DNA of 20,121 nucleotides from DAOTVS01 sp034436375 (GCA_034436375.1 DAOTVS010000297.1:1-20121); one strand, 5' to 3'. Counted from the first letter of the stretch, positions 1 to 7,378 are shown. Notes: generated from the letters alone by a model not told the origin. Numbers and translations are program-made.

Positions 1-379
1 TGGCCCACAGGGGCGGCCCCAGGATCAAGAGCCCCACCGCCACCGCCCCGATGGCTGTCACCAGCACGGCCCCTGCCGCCAAGTCCTTCGCCTGCCTGGC
101 CAGGGGGTGGTATTTCGGTGAAACCAGGTCAGTGAGCGCCTCCAGGGCTGAGTTGAGCAGCTCGGCCGCCATCACCAGGCTATAGGTCAGCGCCAGAATC
201 GCCCACTGTGTCAGGCTCACCTGCAGATAGAGGGCCAGCACCGTGATGGCCACGACAAAGGCCAGGTGGATGCGGAGATTCCGCTGCCCTCGCAAGCCCT
301 GCGCACAGCCAGCCAGAGCGCACTGGAAACTTCGGCCCAACCGGGGTAAGCACCCCGGGGCAGGCCGCTCACAGCTCAC
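1..379 (-). CDS. dgkA: Diacylglycerol/undecaprenol kinase (DgkA family), 3' end cut by window edge
   Basis: This is a small integral-membrane lipid kinase that phosphorylates diacylglycerol or undecaprenol with ATP and feeds lipid-carrier recycling for the cell envelope. About 126 codons are visible and the C-terminus lies beyond position 1. Family hallmarks are present: an RNLRIHLAF stretch at residues 33-41, the catalytic-site motif ELLNSALEALTDL at 73-85 (Glu73, Asn76, Glu80, Asp84), then a KDLAAGAVL segment at 98-106 leading into a further membrane helix. Hydrophobic helices lie near residues 39-54 and 57-70. The chosen start is GTG at 379, because AGGAGGT sits 10 nt upstream and the gene then begins only 3 nt after the pgpH stop, which suggests translational coupling. 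The sequence cannot tell diacylglycerol from undecaprenol as substrate; undecaprenol is usual in Gram-positive-type relatives. The pgpH-dgkA neighbourhood supports the call. Confidence 0.88.
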   Translation of the reverse strand, partial: MSCERPAPGCLPRLGRSFQCALAGCAQGLRGQRNLRIHLAFVVAITVLALYLQVSLTQWAILALTYSLVMAAELLNSALEALTDLVSPKYHPLARQAKDLAAGAVLVTAIGAVAVGLLILGPPLWA

Positions 380-382
380 GAG

Positions 383-2491
383 CTACTTGACCTCCTCGGG
401 ATATTGGACGCGCGGGTGGAAAATGCCCCTGAGGATGACGCTAAAGGATTCGCGGATTTTGTCCAGATCGAGCAAGGTGAGATCGCACCGGTCGAGCTGG
501 CCGCCGATGAGCCTATCCTCGATGTACTGGCGCACCAGGCTGTCCATCTCCTGGGGCGTATTGGGCCGCACCGAGCGCACCACCGCCTCCACATCGGCCA
601 GCATGACGATAGCCGCTTCTTTTGTACTGGGCTTGGGGCCAGGATAGCGGAAATCCTTCTCGTCCACCGCTTCCTCGTTGTTCTCCTTGGCCTCTTTGCT
701 TGCCACGCGGTAAAAGAACCCGGCCAACGTCGTCCCATGGTGCTGGGCGATGATATCTTGAACCCGTTCGGGCAAGGCGTACTCGCGCGCCAACGCCACA
801 CCATCGGCAGTGTGGCTGATGATAATCTGCGCGCTGGTTTTGGGGTCCAGTCGGTCATGCACATTCATGCCGTCGGACTGGTTCTCGATAAAAAAGTAAG
901 GGCGCACCGTCTTGCCGATGTCATGATAATAGGCGCCCACACGGGCCAGCAGGGGGTCGGCGCCGATGACCTCTGCCGCGCGCTCGGCCATGTTGGCCAC
1001 GATGATGCTGTGATGGTAGGTGCCCGGCGCCTTGAGCAGGAGTTGGCGGAAGAGTGGGTGCGTGGGCTGGGCCAGCTCCAGGAGCTGCAGCGAGGTGGTA
1101 ATGCCGAAAACGCGCCCCAAGAAGACATAGGCGGCCAGGGTCAGGCTCACCGAGAGCGCGCTGTTGCCCACTGTGACGACCAGGAGCTGCACGAGACCTG
1201 TCGAATCCAGGTCCTGATGATATAGCCTGAAGGCGAGAACGCTCAGAACGTTGGCGGCAGCCACATAGACGCCGGCGCGGGCGAACGCATTGATCTGCTC
1301 CATGCGCCAGAGCGCCAGGCACCCGATTAGTGATCCCACCAGGGTATAGACCACCAGCTCCAGTGACCCACCCGAAACAAAGCCTACCAGGACGCTCAGC
1401 AGGATGGAAAACACCGCTCCCAGTTGCACGTTGATCAGCACGCTCGCCAGCATCGCCAGCGCCGCTGCCGGGTACAGGTAGGGCAGGAGTGTGTGCCCGG
1501 GCACGATCAGCCGGGCCAGGATCGCCGCGGCCAGAAAGCTGCTGGCCAAAAGGAGTATGCGCCGGGGCCGCTGCCACAGCTCTGGTTGCAGGTGCTGGAT
1601 ATAGGCGATGAGCAGCCACACCAGGATGCCCACAAAGAGCACGGTGCCCGCCGTGCGGGGCAGGCTGCCCTGCTCCCGGCGCAAGCCAAGGGCCTCCAGC
1701 TCCTCCAGGTCAAGCGGCGTCACCACATCGCCCTCGCGCACAACTGCCTCGCCCTGCTTGATGCTGTGGCTGATAGGCAACACCTGCTCGCGCGCCTGTT
1801 CGCGCCGCTGGTTGGTCGCCGCTTCATCATAGGCGCTGTTGGGCACGATCAGGGCCTGCGTCAGGGCGATTGCTGCCTCCATGCCGGCCGGTGACAGCGA
1901 ATGGCTCACCAGAGCTGGCACGCGCCCACGGACATCATCCAGATCACTGGCGCGGATCTCACTGCGCATGACCTGCTCGAGCACCGAGCTGACATCGCTG
2001 GCGACCGCATCCCATGCATTCTGATCCAGACTGAGGATCGCGTTGACGGCTGAAGGGCTGAGCGTGAGATTATCGACAGCCTTGATGGAGTCCTTGCGCG
2101 ATTCGGGGGTCGCATAGGGGTCGGAGCGCACCGCGTCAAGGTAGTCGAGCACGCCCTTGGCCAGCGCCAGCTGCTGTCGCACCACCTCGGCATCGGGGGG
2201 AGAATAGACCGGTGCGACCTGATTTGCCGCCTCTTCGCGTTGCTGCTCCGTCAAATAGTTGCTGATATACGTGACAGACCGCGGGGCCAGGACTGCGCGG
2301 GGAGCAACCTGGCCAACCTCCAGGTCCACATTTGCAGGGGTAACATGAACCAACAGCGACATGCTGACCGATGCCACGAGCAGCACGGCCAGAATGACCA
2401 CGCCGACTCGCGTCTGCCAGTGTGCGGCGGCTGAGGTCGGCGGCATAGTCCAATTCTTGGTATTGGTCTCGCCTGGCGTAGCAGTATCCAT
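383..2491 (-). CDS. pgpH: 7TM-HD domain cyclic-di-AMP phosphodiesterase, PgpH family
   Basis: A 702-residue membrane protein of the PgpH/YqfF type, which hydrolyses c-di-AMP to pApA in the cytoplasm; the length matches the family (about 710). An N-terminal membrane helix (about 28-48) is followed by a large extracytoplasmic 7TMR-HDED region (about 50-265), a block of membrane helices (about 275-455) and a cytoplasmic HD domain (about 475-680). Metal-ligand motifs are visible: YHHSII (His493/His494), YYHDIGK (His523-Asp524), QHHGT (His584/His585) and MLADVEA (Asp633). ATG at 2491 was preferred to a TTG at 2536 because the latter lies inside yqeY and adds no conserved sequence; an AGGA lies rather far upstream (14 nt), so the start is only fairly sure. 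The gene follows yqeY by 16 nt and precedes dgkA by 3 nt. Many Firmicutes have phoH upstream and ybeY between pgpH and dgkA; both are absent here. Confidence 0.93.
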   Translation of the reverse strand: MDTATPGETNTKNWTMPPTSAAAHWQTRVGVVILAVLLVASVSMSLLVHVTPANVDLEVGQVAPRAVLAPRSVTYISNYLTEQQREEAANQVAPVYSPPDAEVVRQQLALAKGVLDYLDAVRSDPYATPESRKDSIKAVDNLTLSPSAVNAILSLDQNAWDAVASDVSSVLEQVMRSEIRASDLDDVRGRVPALVSHSLSPAGMEAAIALTQALIVPNSAYDEAATNQRREQAREQVLPISHSIKQGEAVVREGDVVTPLDLEELEALGLRREQGSLPRTAGTVLFVGILVWLLIAYIQHLQPELWQRPRRILLLASSFLAAAILARLIVPGHTLLPYLYPAAALAMLASVLINVQLGAVFSILLSVLVGFVSGGSLELVVYTLVGSLIGCLALWRMEQINAFARAGVYVAAANVLSVLAFRLYHQDLDSTGLVQLLVVTVGNSALSVSLTLAAYVFLGRVFGITTSLQLLELAQPTHPLFRQLLLKAPGTYHHSIIVANMAERAAEVIGADPLLARVGAYYHDIGKTVRPYFFIENQSDGMNVHDRLDPKTSAQIIISHTADGVALAREYALPERVQDIIAQHHGTTLAGFFYRVASKEAKENNEEAVDEKDFRYPGPKPSTKEAAIVMLADVEAVVRSVRPNTPQEMDSLVRQYIEDRLIGGQLDRCDLTLLDLDKIRESFSVILRGIFHPRVQYPEEVK

Positions 2492-2507
2492 GGCGCTTGC
2501 GAGCTTC

Positions 2508-2957
2508 CTAGCGGTTAACCAGAAGTTCCTTGACAACCTGGTTGACCACCGAGCCCTCTGCCTTACCTTTCAGGCGCGGCATCAAATCGCGCATTACAGC
2601 ACCCATGTCACCCGGGCCTTTGGCGCCAACAGCCGCAATCGACTCGCGAGCGGCCTGCGCGATCTCCTCACGCGACAACTGCCGTGGGAGATAGGCCTGC
2701 AAGACCTTCAATTCAGCCTCTTCCTCATCCACCAGGTCCTGACGTCCGCCCGCGCGATACGCCTCGATCGACTCGCGGCGTTGCTTGGCCTGCTTGGCGA
2801 TCACGCCCAGCACCTCAGTGTCATCGAGGGTATGGCCTACAGCCACCTGTTCATTTACGATAGCAGCCCGAAGCAGGCGAAGCGCGTTCTTACGAGGCTC
2901 ATCCCGATCACGCATCGCCTGCTTCAGATCGCTAGCCACTCTGTCTTGTAGAGACAT
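2508..2957 (-). CDS. yqeY: GatB/YqeY domain protein
   Basis: A 149-residue soluble protein of the YqeY family, an all-helical domain homologous to the tRNA-binding tail of the GatB amidotransferase subunit. Its exact role is unsettled; it is presumed to touch tRNA or translation. Family features seen are the N-terminal DLKQAMRDRDEPRKNALRLL stretch (about 9-28), a KQAKQRRESIEAY segment, an acidic EEEAEL run followed by LQAYLPRQLS, and a C-terminal GDMGAVM...LKGKAEGSVVNQVV block. ATG at 2957 has AGGA 8 nt upstream and gives the usual family length of about 148; a longer reading to 2996 adds only unconserved residues. The gene lies 83 nt after rpsU and 16 nt before pgpH on the same strand, and rpsU-yqeY adjacency is a common bacterial arrangement. 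The rpsU-yqeY gap can form a 6-bp stem (AGCCCC/GGGGCT) without a U-run. Confidence 0.92.
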   Translation of the reverse strand: MSLQDRVASDLKQAMRDRDEPRKNALRLLRAAIVNEQVAVGHTLDDTEVLGVIAKQAKQRRESIEAYRAGGRQDLVDEEEAELKVLQAYLPRQLSREEIAQAARESIAAVGAKGPGDMGAVMRDLMPRLKGKAEGSVVNQVVKELLVNR

Positions 2958-3040
2958 AGCGGAAGTCCTGCTCTTGCGCCCGATAGGCCGGGGCATACGA
3001 CTGGATGGTGCCAGCCCCTACACCGGGCTACCGGGGCTTG

Positions 3041-3241
3041 TTATTCCCGCATGCTCTTGCGGGTCTGCTTGCGGCTCTTGCGTCGCTTGGCCGCTTTTTT
3101 CTTCTTGCGCAGAACGCTTGGCTTCTCATAGAAGCGGCGGCGCCGAACCTCGGAAAGCACCCGGTCCTGCTGCACCTTTTTGTTGAAGCGTTTCAGGGCG
3201 CTCTCGAACGACTCGCTGCGCTCAACGATGACCTGCGTCAC
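3041..3241 (-). CDS. rpsU: Small ribosomal subunit protein bS21
   Basis: A 66-residue, very basic ribosomal protein of the 30S subunit, bound near the 3' end of 16S rRNA where the anti-Shine-Dalgarno sequence lies. The N-terminal VIVERSESFESALKRFNKK stretch is diagnostic of S21, followed by RRRRFYEKPS and a long Lys/Arg tail ending KSMRE. The start is GTG at 3241, reading V-T-Q-V-I-V; this matches the conserved family N-terminus, while the open frame continues upstream to 3286 with unrelated residues. A G-rich GGGGGGAG sequence lies just before the GTG. It is the first gene of the rpsU-yqeY-pgpH-dgkA group, with a promoter at 3378-3406 and a leader of about 130 nt containing a hairpin. Confidence 0.95.
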   Translation of the reverse strand: MTQVIVERSESFESALKRFNKKVQQDRVLSEVRRRRFYEKPSVLRKKKKAAKRRKSRKQTRKSMRE

Positions 3242-3281
3242 ACTCTCCCCCCCTCTCGTCCAGCTCCGACACCCTGCCTGT

Positions 3282-3298
3282 GGCAAGCGCCGCTTGCC
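3282..3298 (-). promoter_or_regulatory. Hairpin in the rpsU leader
   Basis: On the minus strand GGCAAGC-GGC-GCTTGCC forms a perfect 7-bp stem with a 3-nt loop. It lies about 40 nt upstream of the rpsU GTG, inside the predicted leader. There is no U-run after it, so it is not a simple terminator. A role in feedback control of S21 or in transcript stability is inference only; a chance hairpin in G+C-rich DNA is possible. Confidence 0.4.
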
Positions 3299-3377
3299 TG
3301 TTTCGGGTCATCGCTGTTAGTGCGAGCCCAGCTCACGGGCGCCCTGGCTGGCGCCCCTGGGCCACCAGAAGCAAGGA

Positions 3378-3406
3378 ATTATAACATGGAACTGTTGGGC
3401 TCACAA
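3378..3406 (-). promoter_or_regulatory. Sigma-70-type promoter for the rpsU operon
   Basis: On the minus strand TTGTGA (3406-3401) and a perfect TATAAT (3383-3378) are separated by exactly 17 nt. Transcription would start near 3371, giving a leader of about 130 nt before rpsU. The -35 box falls in the last codons of the upstream response regulator gene. No experimental support; the call rests on consensus and position. Confidence 0.72.
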
Positions 3407-3766
3407 ATCGTATCTCTGTACGATGTACAGCAGATCATCGATGTCGAAAGGTTTGCCCAAATAACCCTCAGCGCCGATCTCTTCGGCCCGCTTGCGCGCG
3501 TCTTCCGCCGCCGTCAACACCACAATAGGCGCCTGCCGATCGTAGCGGGCGCGGAATTCGCGGGCAAACTCCCAACCGTTCATGACCGGCATCTTCATAT
3601 CGAGCAGGATCAGCCCCGGCATCTCCTGCGCCACCCTGTCCAGTGCCTCTCTGCCATTCGCCGCTGTGACGACCCGGTAGCCGTCGCCGCTCAGCAGCAT
3701 CTCCACCATACCCATCAGGTCGAAGTCGTCTTCCACCAGCAGCACCGGTCTTTTCTCACTTCCCAT
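3401..3766 (-). CDS. Stand-alone CheY-like response regulator receiver protein
   Basis: A 121-residue single receiver domain with no output domain. All key residues are present: the acidic pair Asp13-Asp14 in LLVEDD, the phospho-acceptor Asp56 in LLDMKMPVMNG, Thr85 in VVLTAAED, and Lys105 in GYLGKPFD. ATG at 3766 has GGAGG 5 nt upstream; the longer reading to 3886 runs into repeat-rich spacer and adds no domain. It lies downstream of the PAS histidine kinase on the same strand, 206 nt after its stop, so the kinase is the obvious phosphodonor. Without an output domain it must act through protein contact, as a relay to a phosphotransferase, or on another kinase. It could also be transcribed separately, because the spacer is long and repetitive. 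Confidence 0.93.
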   Translation of the reverse strand: MGSEKRPVLLVEDDFDLMGMVEMLLSGDGYRVVTAANGREALDRVAQEMPGLILLDMKMPVMNGWEFAREFRARYDRQAPIVVLTAAEDARKRAEEIGAEGYLGKPFDIDDLLYIVQRYDL

Positions 3767-3783
3767 CCGCGCCTCCAGAGTGA

Positions 3784-3985
3784 GGCGTAATGCGTAAAGC
3801 CGCCATGCAACATAATAAGTAACCCGTAATAAGTAAGGTCGCCAATGCAGAGCGTCTGACGCTTTGCACAAGCTCTGCCAAGGCACGTATCGTGGGAAGC
3901 CGAGAACGCTTCGAAACAGCAGCTTTACTTATCACGCTTACTACGCTCCATAGTGACCTCACGGATCACGCATTACGGATTACGC
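3784..3985. repeat. Repeat-rich spacer with GCGTAAT-type short repeats and nested inverted repeats
   Basis: The kinase-regulator spacer contains several copies or near copies, on both strands, of a GCGTAAT/CCGTAAT heptamer: 3786-3792, 3825-3830, and reversed around 3965-3985. The 12-mer at 3965-3976 (reverse complement GTAATGCGTGAT) recurs exactly at 10429-10440, just after another stop codon. The kinase stop codon lies within this element. Between the copies, GCAGAGC (3847-3853) pairs with GCTCTGC (3872-3878) and competes with AGCGTC/GACGCT at 3851-3863. This looks like a dispersed intergenic repeat family rather than coding sequence. Confidence 0.5.
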
Positions 3986-5460
3986 TTTACCAACGGCAAG
4001 CTCAAGTAGAATGTTGTCCCCTTGCCCCATGTGCTCTCGAACCACATGTTCCCGCCGTGCCGGATCACAATCTCACGGCTGATATAGAGCCCAATGCCCA
4101 TGCCTCCACGATCGTAGATGGTGCCGACATGGGCCTCGTAGAATTGCTCAAAGATGTGCGGCACGCTCTCGGGGGGGATGCCTGGGCCCTGATCGGTCAC
4201 TGCGGCGATGGCCATCTCCCCCTGCGTATAGACGGCAATGGACACCTTTCCCCCCTCAGGCATCACCTTGACGGCATTGTCGAGCAGGTTGGAGAGCACA
4301 TCATCGATGCGATCGCGGTCGGCATTCACCCAGGCCTGGCCTTTGCGCTCCAGCACGAACTGATGGTCAGGGTGAAGCGGCCTCTGGCGTGCGACTACCT
4401 CCGCGGCCAACTCACCCAGCTCAAAGACCTGCCGCTGCAGCTTGAACTGCTTTTGCTGCAGACGCGTAAATTCGAGCAATTCCTGCACCAGGCGGTTGAT
4501 GCGATCGCTCTGGCGGTTGATGGCCACCAGGGCCGCCCCCTCGCGCGGGTCGTGCCCTCCCGGCGTCCACTCCAGCAGGAGTTGCGCATAGCCCTTGATC
4601 GTCGCCACAGGGGTTTTCAGCTCATGGGCAGCCGTAGCCAGGAATTCGTCGCGCAGCCGATCCAGCTGCTCGCGCTCGGTGACATCGGCCAGCGACTCCA
4701 CCACGCCCACGATCCCCCCTGTGCTATCTCGCAGGGGCGCCGCATTGACAGAAAGGATCACTCGGCGCCCATCTGGGCGATCAATGGCCATCATAAGATT
4801 GGAAACGGTCTCGCCCGTCCGGATTGCCCGCTCAAAGGCGAGTTCCTCTCTGTGAAAAGGCCGGCCTTCCAGTGTGGTGAGGCGCCAGGCCGGATCACCG
4901 ACCTTACGTTGGGTAATGGTGTCGCGCGAGAGCCCAAAGATGCGCTCCGCTGCCGGGTTGGCAAAGGTAAAGCGTCCCTCCATGTTGATGATGACAATCG
5001 CGTCGGTGATGGTCTCCATGATGCGCTTGAGCCGTTCCTCGCTGGCGCGCAAGGCCTCCTCACGCAGATGATCGGCTGTAACGTCTTTGATGATAGCCTG
5101 CACAACCTGTTCATTCAAAGCGGGATCGATTACGGCGAAGGAATCGTGGACTACCCATTTTTCCTGACCGCTCAAGGTACGAAAGGGGTAGAGAACATTG
5201 CGCGCGCCCCCCCGCATACGGATCAGGTTGCGCACCCGGCGCCGGGGGCCCGTGTAGATGATGAGGTCCTCGATGTTGAGGCCGATGACGGCGGCAGGTG
5301 AAGCAAAGCGCCCCCCCAGGTCCAGGATCTCAAAGGCAGCCTGATTCATATCAAGCAACGTGCCGTCAAAGCGATAGCGATAGAGGCCGACCTGCGCAAA
5401 GCGCAGCGCTTCTTCCTGAATGCGTAGCCGGTCGATGGCATTTAGCTCGGTGTTAGCCAT
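3973..5460 (-). CDS. Soluble PAS-PAS sensor histidine kinase
   Basis: A 495-residue cytoplasmic histidine kinase with no membrane segment or signal peptide. Order of parts: PAS domain 1 (about 20-130), PAS domain 2 (about 141-265, beginning SEERLKRIMETITDAIVIIN), HisKA with phospho-acceptor His279 in ATAAHELKTPVATIKG, and HATPase_c with N-box Asn395 (LLDNAVKVMPEGG), G1 box DQGPGIP (423-429), F-box IFEQFYE and G2 box GGMGIGLYI (452-460). All catalytic boxes are intact. The first PAS domain has no sequence hint of its ligand. ATG at 5460 overlaps the end of the FGGY kinase gene by 8 nt, which implies co-translation; a GAGAGGG lies just upstream. Its likely partner is the receiver protein encoded next. 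The signal may relate to the sugar-kinase substrate or to redox/energy state; that is inference. Confidence 0.93.
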   Translation of the reverse strand: MANTELNAIDRLRIQEEALRFAQVGLYRYRFDGTLLDMNQAAFEILDLGGRFASPAAVIGLNIEDLIIYTGPRRRVRNLIRMRGGARNVLYPFRTLSGQEKWVVHDSFAVIDPALNEQVVQAIIKDVTADHLREEALRASEERLKRIMETITDAIVIINMEGRFTFANPAAERIFGLSRDTITQRKVGDPAWRLTTLEGRPFHREELAFERAIRTGETVSNLMMAIDRPDGRRVILSVNAAPLRDSTGGIVGVVESLADVTEREQLDRLRDEFLATAAHELKTPVATIKGYAQLLLEWTPGGHDPREGAALVAINRQSDRINRLVQELLEFTRLQQKQFKLQRQVFELGELAAEVVARQRPLHPDHQFVLERKGQAWVNADRDRIDDVLSNLLDNAVKVMPEGGKVSIAVYTQGEMAIAAVTDQGPGIPPESVPHIFEQFYEAHVGTIYDRGGMGIGLYISREIVIRHGGNMWFESTWGKGTTFYLSLPLVKRNP

Positions 5461-7018
5461 CGGGCCCTCTCTCTTCCAGGGCCAGCAGGCCACCCTGACG
5501 CAAGGCGGCGAGCGCGTTCAGATAGCGCCGGTAGAGGGCGCGGTAAGTATCTGCCTCGGCCGGGTTGGGATAAATCGTCTTGCCGCCGGCCGGCAATACG
5601 GCCGCGGCTTGCTCCGCGGCTGGCCAGCGCCTCAGCCCCACCCAGGCCAGCAGTCCAGCGCCGACGAGGCTGCTTTCGGTTTCGACCGCCTCCGTGACCG
5701 GCAGCCCCGCCAACCCGCTCAGCATGGCCAGCAGCAGCGGCCTTCGGGCGCCGCCCCCACTGGCCACGAGTGCAAACCGGGGCCCTTTGGAGGACGCTGA
5801 GTCGGGCTCGCAAGCCTGGCGACGGCTGGAAGCCGCGGAGGTCGCCTCATTTGGCGCCGGGCGGCCAGCACCCAACAGCTCGCGCGCTACATCCAGGATG
5901 CGCACCAGTTCGATGGTGATTCCCTCCAAAAGGGCGCGCGCCAGATCGCTGCCGGTGTGGGCCAGGCTCAGGCCCAGCACGACGCCGTGCGCCCGGGCAT
6001 CATAGTCGGGTGCGCCACTGCCGGCCAGGTAGGGCAGAAAGAGCAGCCCTCGGCTTCCCAACGGCGCCTCGGCCGCCAGTTCCACCGGGTCTCGGCCCAG
6101 CAGATCATAGCCCCAGTGCTGGGCGCCGCCATAGGTCTCCTCCAGCCCCTCCAACACCCAACGTCCACGCACCACGTGCGCCAGGCAGACCAGCCTCCCT
6201 CGTGGATCGATCACCGGCTGGCCGGTGGGCACACCCACTACCCCTGCCGTGCCCAGGTTCACCGCGACCGTCCCCGGCTGCAGCACGCCAAGCCCCAGAG
6301 CCGAGCACTGCTGATCGCCCCCACCCAGCACAAGAGGCATCCCCGCCGGCAGGCCGGTCGCTGCGGCGACCTGGCTGCTGAGCGCCCCCACCCGCACGCC
6401 AGACGGCGAAAGGGCTGGCAATTGCCCCGGCGTAAGCCCTGCTGCCCGGAGCAGGTCCTCGTCCCATGTCAGTTTACGGATATCCATCAGCCCGACCAGC
6501 GAGCCATTGGCATGATCCAACGTCCAGCCCGGCGCGCCCAGGCGGCGCAGCAGCCAATCTTGCAGGGTGGCAATACGTGCCCCTGCCGGCAAGCCCTGCT
6601 CCACCCACCACAGAATCTTGGCCACGGACCAGATCGTGCTGGGCGCCAGGCCAGTGATTTCGGCAAAGCGCCGGCGGCCCACCCGATCCAGCCAGCGTTG
6701 CAGGTCCTCGCTACCCCGAGTATCCTGCCAGGAGAGTGCGGGGCCATAGGGGCGCCCACTGTCATCTGTCGGGAGCGCGGTCGCCCGCTGATTGCTGATA
6801 GCAAGGGCCTCCGGCCGCCCTCCGGCGCCGGCCACCCGGCGCAGCACAGCAAGCACCTGCCCCCACAGGGCCTCCGGGTCGACCTCAGCTACAGCAGGCG
6901 CTGGTAGGCTCAAGACCGATGGCGCTATGACTGGCGGCTGCACGGGCGCCAGTTGCTCTGTCAGCAGCAATGCTTTGATGCGCGACGTGCCCACGTCCAG
7001 GGCGCAGACTGTGGCCAT
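5453..7018 (-). CDS. FGGY-family carbohydrate kinase, xylulokinase-like
   Basis: A 521-residue cytosolic sugar or polyol kinase of the FGGY family, transferring phosphate from ATP. Seen: the N-terminal phosphate-binding ALDVGTSRIKALLLT (6-20), SWQDTR (96-101), GGGDQQCSALG with probable catalytic base Asp235 (232-242), LPYLAGSGAPDYD (328-340), and the adenosine-binding ASGGGARRP (419-427). Motifs fit the xylulokinase/gluconokinase branch better than glycerol kinase, but the substrate cannot be assigned. Residues about 386-413 are an Ala/Ser/Pro-rich insert just before the GGG motif, encoded by palindromic DNA at 5801-5850. ATG at 7018 has AGAGAGG about 9 nt upstream. The gene overlaps the following histidine kinase by 8 nt. 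No sugar transporter or isomerase is adjacent on the same strand, so the pathway is unknown. Confidence 0.9.
   Translation of the reverse strand: MATVCALDVGTSRIKALLLTEQLAPVQPPVIAPSVLSLPAPAVAEVDPEALWGQVLAVLRRVAGAGGRPEALAISNQRATALPTDDSGRPYGPALSWQDTRGSEDLQRWLDRVGRRRFAEITGLAPSTIWSVAKILWWVEQGLPAGARIATLQDWLLRRLGAPGWTLDHANGSLVGLMDIRKLTWDEDLLRAAGLTPGQLPALSPSGVRVGALSSQVAAATGLPAGMPLVLGGGDQQCSALGLGVLQPGTVAVNLGTAGVVGVPTGQPVIDPRGRLVCLAHVVRGRWVLEGLEETYGGAQHWGYDLLGRDPVELAAEAPLGSRGLLFLPYLAGSGAPDYDARAHGVVLGLSLAHTGSDLARALLEGITIELVRILDVARELLGAGRPAPNEATSAASSRRQACEPDSASSKGPRFALVASGGGARRPLLLAMLSGLAGLPVTEAVETESSLVGAGLLAWVGLRRWPAAEQAAAVLPAGGKTIYPNPAEADTYRALYRRYLNALAALRQGGLLALEERGPDG
5801..5850. repeat. Palindromic insert within the FGGY kinase gene
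   Basis: Two stem-loops lie side by side: GGCT-CGCA-AGCC (5805-5816), and GGCGAC (5818-5823) pairing with GTCGCC (5841-5846) around an inner GGCT-GGA-AGCC (5824-5834). They encode the Ala/Ser-rich extra loop at residues about 386-413 of the kinase. The arrangement resembles dispersed palindromic elements that insert in frame. GGAGGTCGC in its right arm recurs in the spacer near 7240. Only one full copy is visible here, so a repeat family is inferred. Confidence 0.4.
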
Positions 7019-7378
7019 CCGTGCTTGCCTCTCTCTTATGGATGGGTGACCGGCAAAGGCCCAGAGCGGGAAGACTCTCCATTACCCGCAGCCCGCTGGC
7101 CGTCTCTCCACAACCGACTCGAGTTGGCGTATGGGAAAATGGAGCAAAACACGTGCCAGCCTTTGCCGGGCTTGGGACCTTGTGGCCAACAGGCTGGACT
7201 TGTCAGCGTCCCCCACTGGCGCTGATGCCATGCGGGCGCCGGAGGTCGCTCACCTGCACAAAAAGACCTGGCAGGCTTCTGAAACCTGTCAGGTCTATCT
7301 CCCTTGTGGCTTTATGGGCACTCGGAAGCCTGGGCCGACACCCAGCCTCCCGAGCCGCTTACGGTAGTTCCCTTGGTC
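7019..7378. other. Intergenic spacer between the DUF378 gene and the FGGY kinase gene
   Basis: This 360-nt stretch has no credible ORF. It holds the terminator at 7260-7296, an imperfect palindrome CCGACTCGAGTTGG at 7114-7127 that could be an operator, and presumably the promoter of the FGGY kinase gene. I could not find convincing -35 and -10 boxes for that promoter. Confidence 0.6.
7260..7296 (-). terminator. Rho-independent terminator after the DUF378 gene
   Basis: On the minus strand AGACCTGACAGG (7296-7285) pairs with CCTGCCAGGTCT (7275-7264) with one mismatch. The loop region can extend the pairing (TTC/GAA), and a run of five T follows (7264-7260). It lies about 80 nt after the DUF378 stop. 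The near-symmetrical AGACCTG...CAGGTCT core also looks like a dispersed hairpin repeat used as a terminator. Confidence 0.75.

Noticed and set aside
2492..2536. Longer pgpH start at TTG 2536
   Set aside because: It would overlap the yqeY 3' end, and the added 15 residues show no family similarity; ATG 2491 fits better.
3892..5301. A 469-codon open frame on the plus strand
   Set aside because: It is antisense to the clearly recognised histidine kinase gene, has no family motifs, and its length follows from high G+C content.
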